Source of the DNA: Gammaproteobacteria bacterium | Lineage (GTDB): Bacteria > Pseudomonadota > Gammaproteobacteria > Burkholderiales > Rhodocyclaceae | Assembly: GCA_018824085.1 (NCBI GenBank) | Contig: JAHJHI010000049.1 | Span: 19,545-83,544, forward strand | Direction: 5' to 3' | DNA length: 64,000 nucleotides | Part shown: in pieces, positions 33,171-42,042 of the stretch | Position numbering within the stretch: position 1 is the stretch's first letter | How the letters are laid out: the number at the start of each line of letters is the position of its first letter | Notes under the pieces: generated by a model | Seen by the model: only the letters and a program-made list of their open reading frames with translations | Told to the model about the DNA's origin: nothing | The model's database searches: none | Program-made: the position numbers and the translations under genes

Positions 33171-35902
33171 GCGCGCGCGTCCTGAACCACATTACCGGGC
33201 GCCTGTCGCTGCGTCCGCCCCAGGCGGAATCGCTTGTGAAATTGGTACGTGCGCTCGACGCCGCACCCGGCCTGCTTGGCCATGACCAGAATGTGGCGGC
33301 CATCCTTGCCACACTGAAAGCCGAGTTCCCCACGCTGGAAGACTTCGAGCGCGAGTTTCCGTCGCTGTGCTTCGCGCTGGCCACCGGCGTGGGCAAGACG
33401 CGCCTGATGGGGGCTTTCATCGCCTACCTGCATCTGGCCCACGGCATCAACAACTTCTTCGTGCTGGCGCCCAATCTGACGATCTACAACAAGCTGATCG
33501 CCGACTTCACGCCGAACACGGCCAAGTACGTGTTCAAGGGCATCGCCGAGTTCGCCCAGCAGCCGCCACTCATCATCACCGGCGACAACTACGACCAGAC
33601 CGGTGCGGCGGTGACGGATGCACCGGCGGGCTTCGCCCACGACGTGCGCATCAACGTCTTCAACATTTCCAAGATCAACTCCGAGGTGCGTGGCGGCAAG
33701 GAGCCGCGCATCAAGCGCATGAAAGAGGTGCTGGGCGACAGCTACTTCAACCATCTGGCCAATCTGACCGACCTCGTGCTGCTGATGGATGAGTCGCACC
33801 GCTACCGGGCGAGCGCCGGAGTGCGGTCGATCAACGAACTGAAGCCGCTGTTCGGTCTGGAGGTCACCGCCACGCCCTTTGTGGAATCCGCGCGCGGCCC
33901 GGTGCCGTTCAGGAATGTGGTGATGGACTACCCCTTGGCGCGGGCGATGGAAGATGGCTTCGTCAAGGAGCCCGCCGTCGTGACCCAGCGCAATTTCGAC
34001 CCGCGGGCGCACGCACCGGACGAGATCGAGAAGATCAAGCTGGAAGACGGCGTTCGCCTGCACGAAAGCACCAAGGTCGAGCTGCTCACCTACGCGCGCG
34101 AGAACGGTGTGCCGGCGGTGAAGCCCTTCATGCTCGTGATCGCACGGGACACGACCCACGCGTCACAGCTCAAGACGCTGATCGAGTCTTCCGCCTTCTA
34201 CGAGGGGCGCTATGCGGGCAAGGTCATCCAGGTGGATTCCAGCCGTAGCGGCGCGGAAGAGGAGGACATGATCGCCCGGCTGCTGGCGGTGGAAAGCGTG
34301 AATGAGCCGACCGAAATCGTGATTCACGTGAACATGCTCAAAGAGGGCTGGGACGTGACCAACCTCTACACCATCGTGCCTTTGCGCGCGGCCAATGCGC
34401 GGACGCTGATCGAGCAGTCCATCGGCCGCGGCCTGCGGCTGCCGTATGGCAAGCGCACGGGCGTGGCGGCGGTGGATCGGCTGAACATCGTCGCGCACGA
34501 CAAATTCCAGGAGATCATCGACGAAGCCAACCGGGGCGATTCGCCGATCCGGCTGAAGCAGGTGATCCTCGAAGCGCCGAGCGCAGACGACCGGAAGGTG
34601 AGCGTTCAGGTGGGCTCGGGCGCGATGACGGCGCTCGGGCTCGCACCGGCGCCGGTCATGGGCACCGGGGCGGCCAACGCGGACACGACACCGGCCGACA
34701 CGCCGCCTTCGCCGGTGTTCGCAAGCGAACGCGAGCGGCACGCTGCGCGCGTGGTGATGGATGTGATCGCCCAGTACGAGGTGAAACGCGACCTGGTACC
34801 GACCAGCCAGGCACTGCTCAAGCCAGAAGTGCAATCGGCCATCCTGGCCGAGGTGGTCGAGCGATTGAAGCCGGTTCAGGGCGAGCTGCTGGCGGAAGCG
34901 GACGATGCGGCGCCCGTCCTGGATCTTTCAGCAGTGATCGCAAAGACGACCGAAATCGTCGTCCGGCAGATGATCGACATCCCCCGCATCGCGGTCGTGC
35001 CGACAGGCGAAATCACGACCGGTTTTCATCCGTTCAAGCTCGGCGCGCTGCCCAACTTCCAACCCGGACAGCGGGAAATCGTGGGGCAGGAACTGCGCAC
35101 CAACGAACAGTTCACGCTGAGCCGCGAAGCCGGTATCCGGGAACAGCGCTTCGAGGACTACATCGTCAGGAAGCTGATCGACTACGACGACATCGACTAC
35201 TTCACGCAAGCCGAACTGCTGTACGACCTCGCGGGTCAGGCGGTCGCCCACTACCAGACGCAGAACTACTCGGAAAACGAACTTCACGAGGTATTCGACT
35301 CTTATGGCGCGGAGCTTGCGCGGCTGATTCGCGCCGAAATGCTGGCGCATTTCTGGGAAGAAGCCACGGACTACGAGGTACAGGTGAGCCGGGGTTTCAC
35401 TGAACTCAAACCCTGCAACTACACCGCGGTCGCTGGACAGACGGCGCACCATTTCCGCGAAACCGTGGCCGAACCCGGCAGGATCAAGCAGATGCTGTTT
35501 GGCGGGTTTGCGCGCTGCCTGTACCCACTGCAGAAGTTTGACTCGGACACCGAGCGACGCTTTGCGGTCATCCTTGAGCGCGACGCATCAAAGTGGTTCA
35601 AGCCTGCCAAGGGGCAGTTCCAGATCTACTACAAACTGGGCAGCGAGCAACCGGAATACATACCCGACTTCGTGGCCGAGGTTGATTCAATGATCTTCAT
35701 GGTGGAAACCAAGGCGCAAGGTGACATCGACACACAGGAAGTGCAGGCCAAGGCCGCTGCCGCCGCACGCTGGAGCAAACACGCTTCGGATCATGCAGCG
35801 GGCGTCGGCGGAAAACCGTGGCGCTACTTGCTGGTGCCACATGACGAAATCTCCGAATCAAGGCGGCTCTCAGACTTCTTGCGCTTTGGGGTGAATGGCT
35901 AG
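33167..35902 (+). CDS. Type III Res-like restriction helicase-nuclease (BPTD_3080-type)
   Basis: A 911-residue restriction subunit. The SF2 helicase core shows ATGVGKT (residues 72-78), DESHRYR (about 207), TATP, EGWDVTN and QSIGRGLRLP (about 415-424). Near the C-terminus a PD-(D/E)xK nuclease signature is visible: IPDF (about 833) followed by MVETKAQGD (Glu and Lys about 847-849). It should translocate on DNA and cleave unmodified sites with specificity from the methyltransferase of the same operon. The ATG overlaps the RhuM stop as ATGA. A terminator-like hairpin follows about 400 bases downstream. Homologues are annotated as BPTD_3080-family restriction endonucleases or type III Res; the assignment rests on motifs and gene order. 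Confidence 0.92.
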   Translation: MSARVLNHITGRLSLRPPQAESLVKLVRALDAAPGLLGHDQNVAAILATLKAEFPTLEDFEREFPSLCFALATGVGKTRLMGAFIAYLHLAHGINNFFVLAPNLTIYNKLIADFTPNTAKYVFKGIAEFAQQPPLIITGDNYDQTGAAVTDAPAGFAHDVRINVFNISKINSEVRGGKEPRIKRMKEVLGDSYFNHLANLTDLVLLMDESHRYRASAGVRSINELKPLFGLEVTATPFVESARGPVPFRNVVMDYPLARAMEDGFVKEPAVVTQRNFDPRAHAPDEIEKIKLEDGVRLHESTKVELLTYARENGVPAVKPFMLVIARDTTHASQLKTLIESSAFYEGRYAGKVIQVDSSRSGAEEEDMIARLLAVESVNEPTEIVIHVNMLKEGWDVTNLYTIVPLRAANARTLIEQSIGRGLRLPYGKRTGVAAVDRLNIVAHDKFQEIIDEANRGDSPIRLKQVILEAPSADDRKVSVQVGSGAMTALGLAPAPVMGTGAANADTTPADTPPSPVFASERERHAARVVMDVIAQYEVKRDLVPTSQALLKPEVQSAILAEVVERLKPVQGELLAEADDAAPVLDLSAVIAKTTEIVVRQMIDIPRIAVVPTGEITTGFHPFKLGALPNFQPGQREIVGQELRTNEQFTLSREAGIREQRFEDYIVRKLIDYDDIDYFTQAELLYDLAGQAVAHYQTQNYSENELHEVFDSYGAELARLIRAEMLAHFWEEATDYEVQVSRGFTELKPCNYTAVAGQTAHHFRETVAEPGRIKQMLFGGFARCLYPLQKFDSDTERRFAVILERDASKWFKPAKGQFQIYYKLGSEQPEYIPDFVAEVDSMIFMVETKAQGDIDTQEVQAKAAAAARWSKHASDHAAGVGGKPWRYLLVPHDEISESRRLSDFLRFGVNG

Positions 35903-36093
35903 AAGAAGACGCTGCGCCGCTTCTTTCCGGCAAGCATCCGACCGAGAGCGATCTGGCCTTCGGTCTGGACCAGTGCGTCGAGATGTTCGAGGGCCGCCAG
36001 CATGTCGCTGCCAAGCGTTCGACCTGCGCCGTCTTCCCTTTGGTGATGTAGCACGTAATCATCGCCCGGGTCTGAGCACCTCAACGTCGAGGC
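35903..36093. other. Unassigned sequence after the res gene
   Basis: No gene is supported. On the minus strand a short open frame (35899-36084) overlaps the res stop and encodes a helical peptide (MLAALEHLDALVQTEG within it) that I could not identify; it may be the tail of a decayed gene or chance. Confidence 0.25.
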
Positions 36094-36243
36094 ATGACGA
36101 AGGTGTTTATGGAAGAGAAGAAGTCGGGACGTCGCTTCACTGAGGAATTCAAGGTCGAAGCGGTCAGCAGGTTACCGAGCGTGGCCATCAGGAAAAGATG
36201 TGGCGCAGTCCCGATAGCCGCCCGGTCAAGCCGCTCTGCCTGA
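36094..36243 (+). pseudogene. IS3-type transposase OrfA remnant (frameshifted, truncated)
   Basis: The frame from 36094 or 36109 reads MEEKKSGRRFTEEFKVEAV, the conserved N-terminus of IS3-family OrfA helix-turn-helix proteins. At about 36166 the frame is lost, and the expected continuation QVTERGH is found in another frame (36168-36188), consistent with loss of one base. Homology ends right after GH, so the element is a fragment of about 28 codons with no recognisable remainder or terminal repeats. It lies just past the defence cassette and marks past mobile-element activity at its right edge. Confidence 0.7.
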
Positions 36244-36305
36244 GCACACGACCGTGACGGTTCGATCCGCCCGTCGGCGCCCCTGTCCCGCACCGGCAGG
36301 ATTCA

Positions 36306-36348
36306 GCCAGCCGGCCTCGCCACCCGCTACCCGGCTGGCGGCATTTTT
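36306..36348 (+). terminator. Probable Rho-independent terminator beyond the defence operon
   Basis: Arms GCCAGCCGG (36306-36314) and CCGGCTGGC (36331-36339) form a perfect 9-bp stem with a 16-base loop, followed four bases later by TTTTT. It is placed to stop transcripts from the upstream plus-strand operon. The loop is longer than usual. Confidence 0.55.
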
Positions 36349-36513
36349 CAGCAGACCCGGTCGAACTGCCCGAATCCCGGCGGTACGGCCGTTCTGACGG
36401 CCATGCCGGCACGGCGACCAGATTGGAAGACGAGGTACGTGCGGCCCGTTCCGCGTGAAAGCCACTTCGAGGTCCACTTGAGGCGCAGCTTCGCCCGGCG
36501 GAGAGCCGCTCCC
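36349..36513. other. Sequence between terminator and DUF4242 promoter
   Basis: No gene, repeat or RNA could be supported here; open frames on the minus strand have no recognisable content. Confidence 0.3.
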
Positions 36514-36560
36514 TTGACATCATGAAGGCGTGACGTAACATACCAATCGGTCAGTAATAG
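36514..36560 (+). promoter_or_regulatory. Candidate promoter and operator of the DUF4242 gene
   Basis: A consensus -35 TTGACA (36514-36519) and a -10 TAACAT (36536-36541) are separated by 16 bases. Directly over the start region lies ACATACCAATCGGTCAGTA, with ACC/GGT half-sites around AATC, resembling TetR-type operators. The leader to the gene would be about 115 bases. No linked TetR-family gene is present in the window. Confidence 0.45.
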
Positions 36561-36664
36561 GGGCTGATGCACTCTGCGCAAGCAGCCGGTCGCGCCTGTC
36601 GCGAGACGACGGGCGATCCAATTCAGGGGCTCGGACTTCCAGCCCGATTCAGTGAGGAGACAAC

Positions 36665-36937
36665 ATGCCCAAGTTCATCATCGAACGTGAAATCCCCGGT
36701 GCAAGCGACTTGACCGCCGAAGATCTGAAGGGAATTTCAGCGAAATCCTGCTGCGTCCTGAAAGACCTCGGACCGCAGATCCAGTGGGTGACGAGCTATG
36801 TGACGGACGACAAGGTCTACTGCGTGTACATCGCTCCGTCGGAGGAGCTGATCCGTGAGCACGCGAACCAGGGCGGATTCCCCGCCAACAAGATTTCCCG
36901 GGTCAGTCGCGTGATCGATCCGACGACGGCTGAATAA
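36665..36937 (+). CDS. DUF4242 family small protein (nickel-binding SCO4226-like)
   Basis: A 90-residue protein with the family pattern: N-terminal MPKFIIEREIPGA, then IQWVTSYVTDDKVYCVYIAPSEE and IREHANQGGFPANKIS. DUF4242 members are small ferredoxin-fold dimers; a nickel-binding member is known from Streptomyces (SCO4226). Function here is unknown. The ATG has GAGGAG seven bases upstream. The transcript would run into the duplicated htpG terminator at 37039-37072, which can serve this gene. Confidence 0.85.
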   Translation: MPKFIIEREIPGASDLTAEDLKGISAKSCCVLKDLGPQIQWVTSYVTDDKVYCVYIAPSEELIREHANQGGFPANKISRVSRVIDPTTAE

Positions 36938-37038
36938 GGCCGGTCAAGCGCGCGCCACGACCTGCACCGGATTCTGCGGATTGTCTGAAGCTTGCCTTGT
37001 CCAGCGTCCGGAACCGACTGGCACAGCCACTGCGCAAC

Positions 37039-37072
37039 AAAAAAGGGCATCTCCACGGAGACGCCCTTTTTC
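37039..37072. terminator. Duplicated bidirectional terminator downstream of DUF4242
   Basis: An A-run, stem AAGGGC-A-TCTC with its near-complement GAGACGCCCTT, and a T-run make a terminator usable in both directions. It is the same element as the htpG terminator at 45640-45673. Confidence 0.7.
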
Positions 37073-37113
37073 TTTCCGGCAACAGGCTCGACGACCGTGC
37101 TTATGCGCCGGCC

Positions 37114-37225
37114 TTACGCGCCGGCGCCTTCGGCGAGCAGCGCCTGGTCGAACAGCACCGCGGCCCAGTCGTCAAAATGCGCTTCTTCCTTGCGCAGGCG
37201 CTGAACCACCGGGTGCTGCGGGTTG
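37114..37225 (-). pseudogene. htpG 3'-end fragment
   Basis: In the htpG frame this encodes [20 protein letters not shown] and on to FDQALLAEG, identical in protein to residues near the HtpG C-terminus, then stops early after GAGA. The last 24 or so codons of HtpG are deleted and nothing upstream of this segment resembles htpG, so it is a non-functional remnant of a recent duplication. Confidence 0.85.
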
Positions 37226-37408
37226 GCCGGATGCGCGTGCTGACGTGTTCGACGACATTTCGATGTTCCACGACACGGAGCGTCGGCACGGTTCCGGCAC
37301 CGAACTCTCGCCGGTGGAATCTGACAGGCAGTCCTTTCAGAGATGCGGGAACGTCCGGGAAATCCGTGGTGATTCGCGGAGTGCAAAAAACGGGCAGCTG
37401 ATTGATGG
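37226..37408. other. Unassigned sequence between htpG fragment and efflux operon
   Basis: No gene or clear terminator was recognised in this stretch downstream of the outer-membrane factor gene. It is the left junction of the module bracketed by the htpG repeats. Confidence 0.3.
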
Positions 37409-38881
37409 TCAGTGTTGCCCCGCCGGCGACGCCCCCGGCTCCGGCGCTGCCGAGGCCGCAATCGCTTCACCGTTCAGGGGTTGCAAGCCGCCGCCAAGAG
37501 CCTTGTACAACGCCACCGTATTGGCGATGTCCTCGCGCCTGAGTTCCAGCAGCGTCTGCCGTGCGGCATACAGTTCGCGCTGTGTATCCAGCAGCTCCAG
37601 CCGGCCATCAATTCCGGCCCGGTAACGCAGGCTTGAAAGCGCCAAACGGCGTTCCGACGCACTGACTGAACGTAATTGCGCCTTGATCTGACGATCAAAG
37701 GTGGCCGTTCCCGCCAAGGCATCCGCCACCTCGCGAAAGGCCGTCTGGATTGCGCGCTCGTACTGGACAACGGCTTCGGATTTGCGCACTTCTGCCAGGC
37801 GCAGCCCGGCGCGCAGACGCCCGCCCTGGAACAACGGCTGGGAAATCTGTGGCGCGAAACGCCACACCTGTCGAGCTGGATCGAACAGGCCATCAAGCGA
37901 GGTGCTGGCATAGCCGAACGATGCCGTGAGCGAAATCTGCGGGAAAAAGGCAGCGCGTGCCGCGCCGATATCTGCATTGGCAGCCACCAGCATCTGTTCG
38001 GCCTGTCGCAGATCGGGGCGCGTCAACAACAGATCGGCCGGCAACCCTGGCGGCAGACGTGCAACGACGGGTTGTCGTTCCAACGGCAGTGCCAGCGGCA
38101 GATCGCCGGGCAGTTCGTCTCCGACCAGCAGCTGCAGCGCATTGTGGGCCAGTGCCAGCGCGCGCTTGCGCGCTTCCAGGTCGGCTTCGGCAACCGCCAC
38201 CTGACCTTCGGCCTGCGCCACGTCCAGGCCACCATGCTGTTCGGCTTGCTTCAACAGCCGGGCCAGTTCCAGGGACTGGCGCCAGTCTGCCAGCGTCTGT
38301 TCGGCCAGCGTCCGCTGTTCCTCAGCGAGTTGCCGGGCGAAATAGGCATCCGCGACGGCGCCAACCAGCGCAATCTGCGCGGCATCACGCCCATGCCCCT
38401 CCGCGAGGTAGCGTGCCAGCGCTGCATCGGAAAGTGCGCGTACGCGCCCGAACAGGTCCAGTTCGAAGGCGCTGACGCCAACACTCACCCCCATCTGCTT
38501 GCCGACTTCATGACTCGGGGCCACGTCTTTGTTCGAACCCATTGTCCGCTCGCGGACATGGTTCGCATCGACGGACACCGACGGCCAACGCCCGGCAAGC
38601 TGGATGCGCGACATCGCCTGCGCCGCCTCCACGTTCAGCGCGGCCAGACGCAGATCGCGGTTGTTCAGCAAGGCGTGGCTGATCAACCTCTGCAGGCGTG
38701 GATCGCCGAACATCGTGCGCCAACCCAGTTCGCTTGCGGGCGCTGTCGTGCCAGCAATCGTGGCCGGGAGGTCCTGCGCCGGATAGTTCGCGGGTACCGG
38801 GAGCGCCGGGCGTTGCAGTGCCGGCGTCAGCGAGCAGGCGGTCAGGCACCACGCGAGGGACAAAGGGATCCACGGACGCAT
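37409..38881 (-). CDS. Outer-membrane factor lipoprotein of RND efflux pump (NodT/OprM family)
   Basis: A 490-residue TolC-like channel. The signal peptide ends in a lipobox LTAC (Cys near residue 16), followed by two OEP repeats typical of OprM: WRTMFGDPRLQRLISHAL early and FFPQISLTASFG, FDPARQVWRFAPQISQPLFQGG and the closing RYRAGIDGRLELLDTQRELY in the second half. It should form the exit duct for the pump encoded upstream. The ATG at 38881 is three bases past the RND stop and has AGGGA upstream; an in-frame TTG at 38887 overlaps that stop and is an alternative. It is the last gene of the three-gene minus-strand operon. Confidence 0.93.
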   Translation of the reverse strand: MRPWIPLSLAWCLTACSLTPALQRPALPVPANYPAQDLPATIAGTTAPASELGWRTMFGDPRLQRLISHALLNNRDLRLAALNVEAAQAMSRIQLAGRWPSVSVDANHVRERTMGSNKDVAPSHEVGKQMGVSVGVSAFELDLFGRVRALSDAALARYLAEGHGRDAAQIALVGAVADAYFARQLAEEQRTLAEQTLADWRQSLELARLLKQAEQHGGLDVAQAEGQVAVAEADLEARKRALALAHNALQLLVGDELPGDLPLALPLERQPVVARLPPGLPADLLLTRPDLRQAEQMLVAANADIGAARAAFFPQISLTASFGYASTSLDGLFDPARQVWRFAPQISQPLFQGGRLRAGLRLAEVRKSEAVVQYERAIQTAFREVADALAGTATFDRQIKAQLRSVSASERRLALSSLRYRAGIDGRLELLDTQRELYAARQTLLELRREDIANTVALYKALGGGLQPLNGEAIAASAAPEPGASPAGQH

Positions 38882-38883
38882 TA

Positions 38884-41800
38884 TCAATTTTCCCTGGTCA
38901 CGAACGATGCACGCTTCGAGCTGCGCGCACGCCAGGCTTCAAGACGTGCCTGCGCGCCCATCACGAACACGAAAAACGCCGGCACGAAGAACACGGCCAG
39001 CAGCGTGCCACTGAGCATGCCGCCAAACACACCTGTGCCGATGGCATGCTGGGTTTCCGCACTGGCGCCCGAGGCGAGCATCAGAGGCATCACGCCGAGA
39101 GTGAAGGCCAGCGAAGTCATCAGGATCGGCCGCAGGCGCAGCCGGGCTGCCGTTACCGCAGCGTCGACCAGCGTCCTGCCCTCGGCGTGCAACTGGCGGG
39201 CGAACTCGACGATGAGAATGGCGTTCTTCGCCGACAGGCCGATGATGGTGATCATGCCGACTTTGAAGAACACGTCATTGGGCAGGCCTCGCAGCATCAC
39301 CGCCGCCACCGCGCCGAGCAGACCCAACGGCACCACCAGCATCACCGACAGCGGGATCGACCAGCTCTCATACAAAGCGGCCAGAACAAGGAATACGACG
39401 AGCGCAGACAGCAGCATCAACATGGGCGCCTGCGCAGCCGACTGGCGTTCCTGCAGCGACTGCCCGGTCCAGGCCACGGCAAAGCCCTGTGGCAACTGCG
39501 CCGCCAGGCGTTCCATCTCTGCCATCGCCGCGCCGCTCGAAACGCCTGGTGCGGCACCACCGGCAATACGCACGGCCGGGAAGCCCTGGAATCGCATCAT
39601 CTGCTGCGGCGATTCACTCCACACCGGGGTCACCACTTCGCGCAACGGCACCATGCCGCCGCGGGCATTGCGCACCCGCAGGCTCAGGACGTCATCCAGT
39701 TGCATGCGCGCGGGCGCCTCGGCCTGCAGGATCACCTGCTGCATCCGCCCCGCATTGGGAAAGTCATTGACGTAGAACGAACCCATGGCCGCCGACAGCG
39801 TGCTGCTGACCTCGGCAAACGACAGGCCCATGGCTTCGGTCTTCTGCCGGTCGATCTCCAGCCGGATGCTCTCGCCGGGCGGCAGGCCATCGGGGTAAAC
39901 ATCGCTGACGATGCTGCTTTGCCCGGCCAGTTCCAGCAGTCGCGTCCGGGCCGCCAGCAAGGCGCCCTCACCGCGGTTCGCACGGTCCTGCAGGAACAGG
40001 GTGAAGCCTGATGACGTGCCAAGCTCGTCGATCGCCGGCGGCATCAGGCTCATGACGGTGCCTTCGGCTGCGACCGTCATGGCCTCCTGCGCCAGAGCCG
40101 CCTCGTCGCCGGCGGTGGCGCCATCGCGCTCCCCCCAATCCTTGAGCATGGTGAAGGCCATGGCTGCATTGGGGCCCGCGCCGGAGAAGCTGAACCCCTG
40201 GACGACCAGGTTCGAGGCCAGCGCGGGCCGAGAGGCCACGTGCGCCTCGAAGGCCTTGACGACATCCAGGGTCCGCTCGCTGGTCGCGCCGGTCGGCAAC
40301 TGGATGGAGGTCATGAAGTAGCCCTGATCCTCTTCCGGGAGAAAGGACGAGGGCAGTTGCGCCAATGCGAATGCCAACACGCAGCAGAGCACGGCAAAGA
40401 CCGCCATCGTGCGCGCGCTGCGCCCGGCCATGCGCGCCACGCGGGAGGCATAGCCGCCTGTCAGCCGCTCGAAGGCGCGATTGAAGGCACCGAACAAGCC
40501 GCGCTTGTTGTGGTGATCGGCACTGACCGGTCGCAGCAGCGTGGCGCACAGCGCTGGAGTCAGCGTCAGAGCAAGGAATGCCGAGAACAGGATGGACACC
40601 GCCATCGACAGCGTGAACTGCTGGTAGATCACCCCCACCGAGCCCGCGGCAAACGCCATGGGGATGAACACTGCGGTGAGCACCAGGGTAATGCCGATCA
40701 CGGCGCCGGCGATCTCCTTCATCGCCTTGACGGTGGCATCCGCGGGGGACAGCCCCTGGGTCGCCATCAGCCGCTCGACGTTCTCCACCACGACAATGGC
40801 ATCATCCACGATGATGCCGATGGCCAACACCATGCCGAACATGGTCAACGAGTTGATCGAAAACCCGGCCGCCAGCATGACCGCGAAGGTGCCGAGCAGC
40901 GCGATGGGGGCCACGATGGCCGGAATCAGGGTGTAGCGGATGTTCTGCAGGAAAAGGTACATCACCAGAAATACCAGCACCATCGCTTCGAGCAGCGTGT
41001 GGATCACCTTTTCGATGGAGACCTTCACGAACGGCGCGGTATCGAAGGGAATGGAATAGGCCATGCCGGCCGGCATGCCGGGCGCCAGTCCGGTCAGGCG
41101 CTCGCGCACGGCCTGCGCCGTGCGCACCGCATTGGCGCCCGGTGAAAGCTGGATGGCAGCGCTGGTCGCGGTCATGCCGTTTTCGCGGTTGGAGAAGGCA
41201 TAGGACTGGGCACCCAGTTCGACACGCGCCACATCGCCGATCACCACCCTCGCACCGTCGGCGCCGGCACGAAGCACCACGGCCGCGAACTGCTCCGGTG
41301 TCGAAAGCTGGCCTTCGACGGTCAGCGGCACGGTCAGGCGCTGACCCGGCAAAGCCGGTTCGTCACCCACGCGTCCCGGCGCGATCTGCACGTTCTGCTG
41401 CTCAATGGCTTTGGCCAGATCGTTCATCGACAGCCCGTACGTCGTGAGCTTCGCCGGATCAACCCAGATGCGCATCGCCTGTTCTGCGCCGAACAATTGC
41501 ACACGGCCCACGCCTTCGATGCGGCGCAGTTCCTGGACAATGTTGCGCGCAAGATAGTCGTTCAACGCCACTTCATCATGGCTGCCGTCGGGTGAGGTCA
41601 TGCCGACCATCATCAGGAAACCAGAGGCGGCGGACTCGACCTGCAAGCCGCTCTGGCGCACCACCTGTGGCAAGCGTGGTTCTACCGATTTGATGCGGTT
41701 CTGCACATCCACCTGGGCCAGTTCCGGATTCGTGCCGGGTTTGAATGTCGCCGTTATTTGAGCGGTGCCGGAGGTATCGACGGATGACTCGAAGTACAGA

Positions 41801-42024
41801 AGGTTCTTGACACCGGACAGCTCCCGCTCGACCAGACTGACGACGGAGTCGTTCAGTGTCTGTGGCGTAGCGCCCGGATAAGTGGCGTAGAGGCTGACCG
41901 ATGGCGGTGCCACGGAGGGGTAGCGGGCAATGGGAAGCTGCGGAATCGCGATGAGGCCGAACAGCACGATGAACAGCGCGATCACCCAGGCAAACACCGG
42001 GCGTCTGATGAAAAATTGGGGCAT
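38884..42024 (-). CDS. RND efflux transporter, HAE1 family (AcrB/AdeB-like)
   Basis: A 1,046-residue inner-membrane proton/drug antiporter of full AcrB length. It starts MPQFFIRRPVFAWVIALFI, and the proton-relay pair falls at Asp407-Asp408 in GIIVDDAIVVVENVERLM, with the partner lysine in GLSAKNAILIVEFARQL. Other landmarks are the porter-domain start YPGATPQT and the second-half LPEEDQGYF. Gene order adaptor-transporter-channel and the divergent AdeRS-type regulators suggest an AdeABC/SmeABC-like multidrug pump. Start ATG is 18 bases after the adaptor gene stop. Substrates are not predictable from sequence. Confidence 0.95.
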   Translation of the reverse strand: MPQFFIRRPVFAWVIALFIVLFGLIAIPQLPIARYPSVAPPSVSLYATYPGATPQTLNDSVVSLVERELSGVKNLLYFESSVDTSGTAQITATFKPGTNPELAQVDVQNRIKSVEPRLPQVVRQSGLQVESAASGFLMMVGMTSPDGSHDEVALNDYLARNIVQELRRIEGVGRVQLFGAEQAMRIWVDPAKLTTYGLSMNDLAKAIEQQNVQIAPGRVGDEPALPGQRLTVPLTVEGQLSTPEQFAAVVLRAGADGARVVIGDVARVELGAQSYAFSNRENGMTATSAAIQLSPGANAVRTAQAVRERLTGLAPGMPAGMAYSIPFDTAPFVKVSIEKVIHTLLEAMVLVFLVMYLFLQNIRYTLIPAIVAPIALLGTFAVMLAAGFSINSLTMFGMVLAIGIIVDDAIVVVENVERLMATQGLSPADATVKAMKEIAGAVIGITLVLTAVFIPMAFAAGSVGVIYQQFTLSMAVSILFSAFLALTLTPALCATLLRPVSADHHNKRGLFGAFNRAFERLTGGYASRVARMAGRSARTMAVFAVLCCVLAFALAQLPSSFLPEEDQGYFMTSIQLPTGATSERTLDVVKAFEAHVASRPALASNLVVQGFSFSGAGPNAAMAFTMLKDWGERDGATAGDEAALAQEAMTVAAEGTVMSLMPPAIDELGTSSGFTLFLQDRANRGEGALLAARTRLLELAGQSSIVSDVYPDGLPPGESIRLEIDRQKTEAMGLSFAEVSSTLSAAMGSFYVNDFPNAGRMQQVILQAEAPARMQLDDVLSLRVRNARGGMVPLREVVTPVWSESPQQMMRFQGFPAVRIAGGAAPGVSSGAAMAEMERLAAQLPQGFAVAWTGQSLQERQSAAQAPMLMLLSALVVFLVLAALYESWSIPLSVMLVVPLGLLGAVAAVMLRGLPNDVFFKVGMITIIGLSAKNAILIVEFARQLHAEGRTLVDAAVTAARLRLRPILMTSLAFTLGVMPLMLASGASAETQHAIGTGVFGGMLSGTLLAVFFVPAFFVFVMGAQARLEAWRARSSKRASFVTREN

Positions 42025-42042
42025 GACCGGATTTCCCTGTGC

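Larger units (their letters stand above)
37033..37225. repeat. Direct-repeat copy of the htpG 3' end and terminator (left copy)
   Basis: Bases 37033-37111 match 45634-45712 with one difference in 79. Bases 37125-37225 match 45785-45885 with two differences in 101. Between the blocks the left copy has only 13 unrelated bases where the right copy has 72. The copies have the same orientation and bracket the efflux/two-component module. Confidence 0.9.

Noticed and set aside
24648..35902. Classification of the cassette as DISARM or BREX because of the SNF2 helicase and methyltransferase.
   Set aside because: DrmA, DrmB (DUF1998), DrmC, PglZ, BrxC and BrxL-like genes are all absent; the methyltransferase/nuclease pair fits type III restriction instead.
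37114..37470. A small minus-strand gene containing an HtpG-like C-terminal sequence.
   Set aside because: The conserved part is a duplicated fragment of htpG and the upstream codons are unrelated sequence without a start signal, so it is a pseudogene fragment.
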